A DNA stretch of 64,000 nucleotides from Dryococelus australis. Taxonomy: Eukaryota > Arthropoda > Insecta > Phasmatodea > Phasmatidae. The position numbers and the translations under genes were made by a program. The DNA lies in NCBI GenBank assembly GCA_029891345.1, contig CM057003.1, forward strand, positions 12,812,709 through 12,876,708, given 5' to 3'. Shown in pieces: positions 43,101 through 55,100 of the stretch (position 1 is its first letter; every line of letters begins with the position of its first letter). The notes below the pieces were generated by a model. It was not told the DNA's origin. It did no database searches and saw only the letters and a list, made by a program, of their open reading frames with translations.

Positions 43101-46100
43101 TCAAACGAGCCACAACACTGTTCTTACTACCCTCACACACTAGCAACCTGGCCAAACTTTCTGCATACCCCGGTAGGCTGAACGGCAGAGCCTGCTCACA
43201 GGTACACAGTTTCCTAACCAAGCTTGTCGGTCCGGTGCTTGTCTTTTCCACTGCACTTTCAGTGCTGGAAGGGACGTTCCCTGAATTGGGAAGATTTGGC
43301 GGGAGGCTACACCCTCTGTCTCTAATCCAATTTGTCAAACTGGGGCTCGCTCTCTCCATTGCACTTTCCGTGCTGAAGGGGTCGTTCCCTAGGTTGGAAA
43401 GATTCGGCAACACTACGTAGAAACACATACCCTGCTTTTTCTCTCATCGACGTGCGTGTGTCTTTGTGTGTATCCAGATGCCTTTCTCCAAACACCATGG
43501 TATAAGAGAGAAAGTAAAAAGAATGCTAATTTCCTCCGGGCATCTGCAAGATGTCACCTTCCTTGGTAGCTTACGTCGACAGCCTAGCACCCCGAGAGCG
43601 CACACAAGCCTTTTGTCACTTGTCAGTACCTGTACCTGCAATCATACCCAAGGATTGGTTTACAGTCCCAGTTCGAGGCGACTAAGAAATTCACCCTGGT
43701 TCCAAGAACAGTGGTTGGAAGTAAGCCTACAGTAACCAGGTGTAGGCGACCTGGTCCTAAGCTAAGTAGGGAAGTTACGTGAAAACCGACAAAAATTACT
43801 TAAATGCAAACCTAACTCTATATAGGGAGTGTCTAGGCGAAAAAAAAAGAATTACATGTAGAATGTACAATGTTTCGAAAAGTTTCTGGTATCTATTGGC
43901 GTCACTGGAGTGTTTGGAAGCAGGGCTGCTGAGCTCTAATGGCGACGTCAGTGGTGGCAGCCTCTGGTGGTTGCTGAAAACTGTTGAAGGGCTCATAGTA
44001 GTCTATACTCCAGCACCTAGGTGCTCGGAGAAGACTACAGGAACAACTGGCGAAGGCCGCTGCGCACGGCCTTATACAGCGGGGGAGGGCGTGTGACATC
44101 CTAGTGAGGCCGGAGTGGGGGTAGCACCCTCTGGTCATCTGTTGACCTTCGCGTATCCTGGTGGCGCTCGTGCATGGCCTGAGGCGGCTGATGGCTTGTT
44201 GGCTCTCAGGACAGGGAAGGAGGGGTGACACGCCGCTGTCTTTCACAACCCCTCATATCCACGTGTCCGGCCACCCTCCAGGATTGTGGCAGACCATTAC
44301 TTCCGTGTACGGAATGGCGCGGGGTTTAAATCTCACGAGTGTAGAAGTAGTACACTAGGGTTGCAGTGAAATAAGACGTAATTGTTTACGTTAACTGTTA
44401 TAAGCTGCATGCATCAACATAAAAGGCGAATTTCAAATTATCCAAACTTAAAAGCGTATAAAATCATATTTTTCCATTTGGAGGCAAAGAAATACTTCAA
44501 ATTATATACGATTTTGAATTAATCAACATAGAATTAACAAGGTATTACTGTACCTGTTACATGTACAGCAATCCCACCACATCTACCTCCAGCACACCTG
44601 AACCATTTAGCACTACTACTATGCAGCTGGTGTCAGCCTCTGTTCTGCCGCTGACCCCCTCTACAAGTCGACCGGAGAGGAGGAGCACGCCGCTGCCGAG
44701 CAATCACCAGGTAAAGCCAATAACACTTGACTTTGTCCCAGCTAGAAAATCTATCCGACCTAAGCTATACTCAGAGATCTTGCCCAAACGGTCTTGAGTT
44801 CTTGAGTATGCTCCTCGCGACACTGGCCTTGCGAATTTTGAAGGCTACTTCTCATATTAGATCCAGGTCAACGTATAACAAAACCATCAGTGTGAAGACC
44901 CCGGTGACATCAAGGTGATAACTACAAGCCACTTCTAATTCAGATTTATTTGGTGATCGAGGTTTCACTTCTCACCCCTAACTGTTAGATACCTTAATCG
45001 AAGAGATGGGCATGCTTCAGTACTATCAAGAAAAACTGATAACTCATCTTAGGGTTAGCATACATCCTGGACATGACTCTTCTTGAGGCCTTGTAAATTG
45101 CCCGACTGGGTTTTAAAAAAAAATCTAAATGTCCTCTTTTCCAATAAAAGTGAAAAACAGAAAGTTTTACTTTTTAGTGGGTTTTTACATGTCGTCAAAC
45201 ATTTCGTAATGGTGCTAACAAACTTCCTTCAAAAGTGCAAAATTTTTCAAGAATATTACCCGATTCTTTTGCCATTATTGACACTCATATTTTATCCTGG
45301 CTATTTTCTTAAATGTCTAAGTTAAGAAATGTCTAATCTGTTCAAAATTTTATGATTATTTCTAGGAAATAGAAACCTGTTAGAAAAAATAAAATTGTCA
45401 AAGAAATACAATCAAAATGTATCTGAATCCACGTTGTGCAAGAGTGAATAACTGCCAATTAACAAAGAACAGATACCTGAAACAAAATTTGGGATACAAT
45501 TTTACATGTAATACATTTTTAACTGATCTGCGACATGATAAACTAACTCTGTATATTCCTATTGTAAAATTATGTGTCCACTTTCTTCATGTCATTTTCT
45601 TGCAAGTGTCGTCTTTTTGATTACCACACATCTGGTAACCCTAACCCATCTCTACGGTAGAAACTGAACACAACAGGCTGCCTGCATCTTCACCGACACA
45701 GACTACAACCATCTAATGATATCTGGAGCTGTATACTCACTTGGCAATGGTGATCATAGCATTGAACATGACACCAAACAGAACATGGGAAGTGTACGCG
45801 ACCCACATGGTGTGGCACAGGGCCGCTCCAATCAGCACTCCCCCGATGGCCATGGAGCACACCCCCAGGAACAACTCTCCCACTCTGCGCCAGTCAAGCC
45901 GCACCCAGCCGCAGCCCAGTGCTGCTGCAGCACCTGTTGCGGCACGAGTAGGATCATAAGACAGTGATGGAGCACTATGCTCCTAACACATCACAATGGT
46001 CCCACAGAAAATGAGACAATGCATAATTAACACTAAAGTTAAAAGCATTGTAGATAAATTAGGTTTATTATCAAATATGTTTTGAAATAAGCCTCTAGAT

Positions 46101-49100
46101 GCTACTAATAACTATCTAAAATAAACAAAAATTGGATTATAGTCTAATAATAAGATATAATAGCTTAAATAGGCACATTTAGATGAGCTCTTTTACTTGG
46201 CACCAAAATCAACGCACCAGCATATTGAAGTAGTAAGACATTCTGCCTGGAAATTTTCGTCCATGCCCACAATTGCAGCCAGTGCATTACTCAACCATAC
46301 TCCATGCATGCATTACTCAAGGACATTGTAACAGGCTACTGTCCTGTTCTCTTGTTTTCGTTCTCAGTAAACACCAACGGACTAGCTCAACATGAGTTGG
46401 AGACTTTGAGCACATAATAATGAAAGTTATTTGATACCAGGATTACCAATAAATAAAAGAAGTTAAATCTTTACTGGAGATTTATTGTCATCTCGGCAAA
46501 AAAAACAAGACAGAATGGCAGCCTTCATAAAACAAAACTTCTCTCTTCAAGATTTACGAAGATGAGAGAGAATCGTTACTTTTCTCTCCTGGCACCCTAT
46601 TGACTCCTCGCACAGACAAAAAATAAATTTAATAGATATTTGAATTGAAATGTCCGAAATACAAAAGAAGGTTAAAGTCGTGGGCACTGGTTGGTGTAGG
46701 TCACATGATCACACGTTGCAGGCTGTCCGACTGACAGCTGACAAACGATCGTGCTGCTGCGACGAACTGTTATGATACCCGAGAAAGGTCGCGCTTCCTT
46801 ATATATTGGTAGAAAGTTTCCTCATTGAAAACATATGGTTTTCAAGTAGTCGGTCATGTCAGCTAAAGGTGACCTCTGTTATTTTCCTCGTTTAACCATG
46901 TTGTGCCTTGCAGTGGCAATGTTTTTAGTTTACTAACCCAGTGAAAAGGAAAAGATGCGCTATCATCCTGTGATGTCTGTTGTTGACGTCCGTTACTACT
47001 GATGAAATGAGGAAAGAAAAATAACAAATTTGGAAAAACGAAAATATATGAAATACAAACAAGTTGTCATTGCCACGACATTTCAAATATTACATGAATT
47101 ACTATCGTAGACTGAAATATAGACAATTGAAATACTTCCCGAATATACTAATTGTATATATCAAGCTGCAATGCTACAATATGCTCACATTGTAGTCGTA
47201 TAACTGATCAACAGAACCAAATTAATTTCAATTGTGTTATTAGTCACAAAGTTATAGTGTCACCATGCAAGTGTTCATCGCAGTTTCCACTCCGGAACCC
47301 TATATGTCTGTTTTATTTTAAAGACGCAGTCATGCAGGATGATACAGATTCATATTCGCAAATACATGGTCGCGATGAATACAGCGTTGGTGCTCGTGGT
47401 TTACGTCTTTTGTTAAGCCAGCTTCTCTCCGTTACCTCGTGACGTCGCACATCATGATGCAAAATCTAAAAATAATTTATCCCTTACGCATCATGTGTCA
47501 AACCAAATTTTTTGTGGTGCAGTTGGTATATGGGTAAACACACTATTTGGCAAAACCCTTTTTCAGTATATTTGTTTCTTTTCAACATGAATACGAATCT
47601 TTGCAGCAGTCAGTTTAGGTCCGACCATAGGTACTTGGGTTGATAATTAACCAGAATTTCTCATAATGGCTGTAAAATTTAGAATACTTTCTATTTAAGT
47701 ATTAATTAAAACAGCTTCACTGTGCACAGAGAGCAATAGCATACTAACCAATTATGGTGTAGACTGCCTCCACTGCACCATTCAGAAGCCTGCTATCCGA
47801 GTCATCATTTTCCTTCAATATCACTTCCCACAACAGCTGCACATAGTTGAGACCCTATAATGTAAAACATGAAACAGTGAACATCAACCTAAAACTCTCA
47901 ATAGCCATCTGTAAGTTACATTAAGCAGTACACCTGATTTACATTTATAAACATCACATAAACCTGTGACCTCATTACTTCCTACTCAGCTGGAAGCATC
48001 TCTCCTCCTGCCTTGGACCCAGCATTTACTGTACCTTGTAATCTTTTGAGAGCGAAGACTCAAATGGAGTTCACTATAAACATTAGCTTGAACTAGCTCA
48101 GTTTGAAAGCACAATACTCTGAATTGAAAATGATTTGCTGATAAAAGAGTGCCAAAAGTAAATAAATAACGGATGAAGCAGTATTACAGGTTTGAATTTC
48201 CAAGATCTGTCACCTATTTCCAAGGTTTCCCATGTTTTCTATACCTCTAACAACCCTGATGAAAAGACATGCTACATGTACGTGCTGCCTAACAAGTGGC
48301 TCACCTGCAAGTAGCCGCACATCGCCAGCGCCCACCACAGCGACCACTTCACCACGTACCACTGGGAGAATGCTGCAACAAAGTCCTGCCACAGGAACCT
48401 GCTTGCCCACACACACTTGTTGTGCAGCGTGATGGGTGGATCCTTGCACTGGTCCTCCAACTCTGACTGTGAGGAGCGGTCTGTGGGCTCCTCTGAGGGT
48501 CTGTAGTTCTTGCGGTGGAAGTAAAGGCTGTGCTTTACAGGGGGCAGCATGAGAGACCACAGTGTGGCCATCACCATACCTGCAACATGTCACCAACAAT
48601 AGTCTGGACCTAATTTTCCCAGTAACTGATTTAACTAGGGTAGCGATTTTACTATGCCATTAACAGAAACCATAAAAAAAATGAAAACAAAAAAAAAATT
48701 CTCTGCACAAATTTAAGAAGTTGTATTGGAAATTTATTTTAAAAATATGTTTGCTAGTCCACAGTGATAAAATATATGCCTAGTATTGTCGCTATTCATA
48801 TTCATACGCCAGAGTATGAAGGAAGAAATAAATAAATAAATAAAACTGGAAAAAATTTGTTAAAAAAATAGTGGCAGTGGTGGTATGGAGTGAGCATACC
48901 ACCCAGTGCTTACACCTTGTTGAAGGTTAGCCAACCCTTCACACAACACAAGGGAAGCTTTGTTCTACACCCACCCGTCTTCTCACATATCTTTTCTTCA
49001 AATTACCTTTCATTATGACAGTACATGGACTAGTATTGCACACATATCAACACGGCCAGCCAAGAAAAGTACCCCCTTTCCCTCCTTGAGCTCAAGGTCT

Positions 49101-52100
49101 CACGAACGACATCATTCACTTAACTAGTCTTGCCACAGCAGCAGCACCTTCTTAAGAAGAGCAGTTACGCCATACATGCCACAGGGCACCTTCCAAGCTA
49201 GGGTGGTTTGCCAGCCGTTGTTGCCTGCTGTGCTGTAACCCACTTCGCATCACGCCGCCACTTACCCCTCCAGCACCTGGCACGTGAGCGGAAGTCACCG
49301 CCCCTCTCAGTTACTCTCTTCTTTCCTTCGCATCGTTCTCTCCACAACCCGTAATTCCCGCGCTGGCATTGCAAGCCGAGTATAAATGGGACCCGCAGAT
49401 ACTCTGCCCGAGATCACACCGATGGTTGTCTCGCGCCAGTCCACTTGCCTGCTGTTACTCTGCCTGAGAGCCACAAGACTTCACATCTCGCCTTTGCAGT
49501 ATGTCACGCTGCCAAAAACTACCGACTATTTCAAGTTGTGACAGTCTTACACTGTTTAGTCGAGAGCGCTGCTCAGCACAACACTGCAGCGCTGCCCGTC
49601 ATCCCCAACGATTCCAGCCACCTTGTAGCCTACTCTCAGCTATCATGAGTGCTAGTACCACAGACAGACACCATTGAACCCTCAGACTTGGCCTACAATG
49701 CCAGAATAGACTTGGTACCCTAGAAGGACGGCTCACTTAGATTCTGCAATCAACTACTACGACCTGAATCAAATTGCTTAGCCAGTAGCTTCCCCAACCT
49801 TGAACCTGGGGCACATGCTAAAAGCGCTCGGGGAAGCTTGAATTGTTAGCACTCTTGAAATGAGATGTAGGTACTGGAAAATCCCCATCCACACGCAGTC
49901 AAGGCCTTACACTAAGTTTATCGCACCTAAAGGAGAGATACATCAATTCAATGTTATGCCATTTGGTCTCAAGAATGCTCCTGCAACATTCCAGCGCCTC
50001 ATGGCCGCTTCACTCCTAATGGGCTACATTGGCGAGTATTGCTATGCCTACCTAGATGATGTCATAATATTTTCCAAAAACTAGGAGGAACACCAGCAGC
50101 ACCTCCAGTTAATCTTGGAAAGAACGGCCTCACATGCCACCTATCCCAGTGCCATTTTGGCAAGACCAAAATCAACTTTCTGGGACACCAAGTCTTGCCA
50201 GAAGGCAATTTCGCCCAAACCGAACAGATACGAGCCATATCTGAAGCTGTTCTACCATGAAACAAGAAGCAGCCGCGGAAATTCCTGCGACTCTGCAACT
50301 GGCTTCGAGATTTCATATCAAATATTGCTGAACTTATGGGACCGCTAAACAACCTTATATTAAAGGACCACACCTGGAAGTGGACCAAGAAGGAAGAAAC
50401 AGCTTTACAGGAACTCCAGCACCAGTTTGCGTAAACTGACATGCTTTATCATCCCCTCCCTGACCAACCACTGATCCTGCTGACAGACGCCAGTAGGACA
50501 GGTCTCGGAGCTGTTCTCTACCAAGAAACCCCAGAAGGACGTCAACGAATAATAAACTATGCTAGCAGACTCCTGTCAGAAACGAAGAAGAGGTACCACT
50601 CGAACTAGCAAGATTACCTTGCTGCCATCTGGGCCCTTAAAAAGTTCTGTTACCCCCTCGAGGACATACCCTTCATCTTACGGACTGATAATCATGCACT
50701 TCCCTGATTACACACTGCCACTACAACTAAGTTCAAACTAGGCCGTTGGGCCTTGCTCTTGCAAGAATTAAATTTCACCATTCAACACTGCCCTGGAAAG
50801 CAAACTGAACTACTAGATGCTTTATAATGAGTTCCAAACCTCCACCAGGAGACTGAGAACATGGAAGACTGGGAAAGGATGCTCCTGCCAGAACACGCTT
50901 CACATCGGTACGTTGAGAAAACCAGGTTACGTACAATTACTGGAAGCACAAACCAGTTGTACTGTGTTCGCCAAGCAACAACAGGCCGACCCCGAATTAC
51001 GTAACCTACACACCACATTCCCAAAGCGCTTCAAGGAAATTCAAGGGTATGTATCGACTCATCCCCATACACACACCAAAATTATAATTTGTCAGTTTAA
51101 CATTGATGATATTTTGCTATTTTCAAATCAATCAACTCAGAATTCTCTTGGTTTCAAGTTGGATTTTTGAGCGAGCTCTGTTCTACCAGCGTATCCTCCA
51201 CTGACATGTTAAAAGTAAGTTTTTCAATGTAATTAACCACTGTGACTGTTCTTGTGCCACTGTCATCTTCCTGACTTCCTTCCACAACTTGAGATTGTGG
51301 GTTTTTAATTATAAATATAAACAAAAATATGGAACTGACACTCATACCTATATATCATAAACGACTACAGCTCATCCCACATGCTTCAATTCTACAGGAA
51401 ACAACTACCAAAGATGTCTTGCAGGATGTGTTCCTGGGAAGGGACATGGAAGATACTTGGTTTCCCAGACGATTCATGACCTGCCCTTCTCTCTCCACTA
51501 AGAGTATTTAAACCCAAGGAACGAGTGAACCAAGCACGTCTTTTTACGAATGCGCAGAGAGTTATTTCAACTCAAATGCACCTTGTATACATGTAAAACG
51601 CCAGGTATTTGAAGCGGCTGTGCAACATGTCAGCCTCCCTGACGTATCCGGCAGACAGAGTGTCGCCATACCGCCGAAGATGGCTGGGCACTGCAGAGTG
51701 CCTGAGGCATATCCCGAGCGCATGAGGGTAATTCTCCCACTCCGCGCACTCCAGGCAGACGTCACGGGGGCACGTCACGCCTGCCACCCTGGCCTGCCGT
51801 GCACTTCAAAATGAGCCGCATATAAGGCCGTGCGTGTCCGAGGTCAGGAGTTATCGTCTCCAGTAGCTCGACTCAACACTTCTTGTGCTGGGGCTCTCTA
51901 CTGTCTTAGGCCCTCACAGTCCTCTCCAGTTTTTCAGTGGCTGCTGCCACCACCTACCAGAGGCTTCAACACCTCCTGGCAATCGCCTTCACCAGAAGCT
52001 TTGTCAGCGTGAAGACAATGACCATCGACTTAACACTTCAGTTGTTGACACCTCCTGGGTCTTCAGCCACCACTAATTGCTGGTAGTGGCTCCCCTGTTA

Positions 52101-55100
52101 AAGTTAGAGCATCTTCTAGGCAAACCCCGATAGCAGTAGTTGCGACAGTTAGTTTATTTTGCCCTTGCATCTAAGTAGACTTTGAAGCAGGTCACCTTCA
52201 CCCATAAACTGCGTAACTTAATTACTTCCACAGCACAGACCTATTGGTAGCACGTACGAGTCACCTAAATATTTATTGTTATAATAAATACTAAGTCTTA
52301 AAGTATCTAAGAGTTCTTTGTTATAGTAGTATAACCTATCTACCACCAATATTCGACCTCAAAGGGCAAGCAAGTGACAGAGAGTTGACAACCTAGAGTA
52401 GGACATCAGACCCCCTTCAGGGGCCTGTCTGGCGACACACACCATCTATCGACGGCCCCCATTCTGTACACCTCGGTGCACAAAACGGTAGAGCCTCTAC
52501 CACTAGGACACACCCCACAGAGGCGGGACAGCCAACTTAAATTGTATTGCTGACCGGAGCACCTAGCTAAGGTGCTGGCAGACGTATCTGCTTGGGATTG
52601 AAGGCCCATCGTCTGTGGACCACACCCTGCAGTAGCAGGAAGGCGGTTTACGACCCACAACTCTAGGTGCTTGCACTGTTAGGAGCCAGGGAGCGCACCA
52701 CCAGCCATTGTCGGCCTTACACGCCTAAGTTAGGGATTGTCCATTGCTTGCCACTTGCAGGAAATCAAGCGTGGCATATGCCATTCAAAAGCCAGCACGG
52801 AGCTCTGAGAGCGGAAAGGAAGGCAGAGTTCAGTGTTGCTAAGCAGGTCGATGCTGCAAACCTCGTTGCGCCGGGAGTTGACACTCCTCAGGGGCAGGCC
52901 CAAGCCGCCCGACATGCAGGGAGACCAGCATCTCCCGTCGGGAGCTATGCGTTTCACTCTGCCCCAGTTAGAACCGGCTACAAAGTACATCTGGTGGTCC
53001 GGGCCCTAGTGAATGGGAGCGAAACCAGGTTTGGAAGGGCCAACCCACACATCGGTAGCTGGCCCAGCACCGAGTGGAACCGCTGCCATTTGGCGGAGAA
53101 CTACAGCAGCTCCACCTCTGCCAAGGCCAGTGAAACCAAGGACTTCACCTGCACAACCTGCACGGCTACTTCTACATCTGCCAAGGCAAGTCCACCTTGC
53201 CCCAGAGGGCCAGTGTTGTTGCGAGGCATATTGCTCGTCATACAGCACCTGACTATGTACCCAGTAGACAGCCCACCGACATGGGTGTCCAGAAAGAAAG
53301 GGCACTGAGTCCCTGAGTCCCAACTGACCTAGCGGAGACCCAAAAGTCTCTTGTACGACCTGGGTTTAAGCGACACGCGTCAAGGACTTTTCTGGTGCCC
53401 GACATGGGGCGTCAGCGTAAGAATCTGTTAATCAGTGAACGCGGAACCAGGTCAACATGGCCAGAGAGAAAGAGAAATTAACCGGGACCAATTAGCCAGA
53501 CTTTGAGGAGTCTCAAAACACATTGTGGCGCTCATTACCGACACCAGACAGACGTAAACAATCAGTCAGAGCCACAGGCCAGCAGCATGGCATACGTGGC
53601 ACCCAAGTATGTAACCATGTCACTTGCCAGTGCTCGGGAATCAACAGAATCAAATGCATCCAATGTAATCAAGAATTTCATTATCTCTGCCTTGGCTGGA
53701 CTGACAAGATATGGAACACCGAGACGTTAGAGTTCCGATGTGAACCGTGATGTAATCAACAGGAAAGGTTTTGCAGTTGGATAACCTGTTCAGGCCGCAA
53801 TATTAGCTTAGTACACTGTATCCTGTGTAGTGAATCATTCCACCATACATGTATTGGGTGGCTGGAGGAACAAATTGCTCAACCCAGTATGGTGTACCGA
53901 TGTGAACTGTGTAAAAGAGCTGTGGAATACCACCCGCCTAATCCCGACCCCCAGGTGGAGTATATACAACATAGTGGTTCAGCTTCAGGACATCCGGCGA
54001 TCGGCAGCTCCGTGGAGACTGTGACTTCCCAATTACGCCGGCCAACCACACAAAGATCCGGTTTCCTTCACAGATGAATGTAAGAAGGACCTAGCAGAGC
54101 ACAACGTGCCCGAGAAACAATGGGTTAGTTTAGTCCAGACACAACTAACCAGCAAAGCAACAGAATGGTGGAAACGGTATGGGGAGTTTGTGACAGACTG
54201 GCCCCAACTCTGTAAACGGCTAGCCAACTTCACCAGCGATGAGGTCTTAGCAAAACTCATGACAGGAGCCAAGCGAAGAGGCAGAGATCTTCATTAGGTG
54301 GAAGGAACAGATGTTCCACCACCGGGGATGAAGCCAGCTCAGTATGAAATATTGGGTGTATGCTGTTACCCAGTCTAAAAAAAAATCTTACTCACGCCAC
54401 GGCCGACTTCCCTTGACAAACTAGTAGATCAAACCCGAGAAGCCGAACAGAATTTTAAGGCGCAAGTGGTTCTGGAAAAATTCAAGACCCCCAAAGTTAG
54501 CGACAACCGAACGGCTCCTGTGGAACCGAAGGAGAAGACTCCACCCATACCAAGTAAGTAGGCGTTTGCACCCAAGTGTTGGTTCTGTCCGGGATGTAAT
54601 TTCAATAAGGACTGCCCCAGGAGGAATGCAGGGATGATCAACCCAGAAGAGAGTTACCCGAATTGGATCAACAACCAACCTACACAAAACAACCCGCCCC
54701 CCAGAGGGAACCGTTGGCGGGAAATGCCAAAGCCAAGGTGCGAAGCAGGCCCACGCAACCGGCAAGGCGGAGCCCAACATCCGAAGATTAAGTGAGGATG
54801 ATGGTTCTCCCTGTTGCCTCTCATATTGAAATCGAAGTTAACGACCAACATGTGCTAGGCCTACTAGACTCCGCGGCAACAGGAAATTTCGTACCAGGCA
54901 ATTTACTCGGCACGAAACAGTGACAGCAGCTCCGACCACAGAAGAACAGAGTAATAATGGCCCAGTCAGACGCGGCCATACAAGTAGATGGTGGCATCAC
55001 ATTGGAAGTGACCCTGCACCGACATTCCAACCTCGACAAATTTGTTGTCAGCCCCGCCTTAAACGATGTTATTCTACGGTGCCCGTGACTATGACAACAA

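Noticed and set aside
37612-44549. One 6.9-kb pogo element between the two inverted termini
   Set aside because: It would enclose SLC19 coding exon 7 and family A copy 3 with no transposase, so the ends are more likely separate fragments.
52667-53308. 213-aa open frame as a host or element gene
   Set aside because: No domain; antisense frames are equally open; it lies in the LTR/leader just upstream of the primer site.
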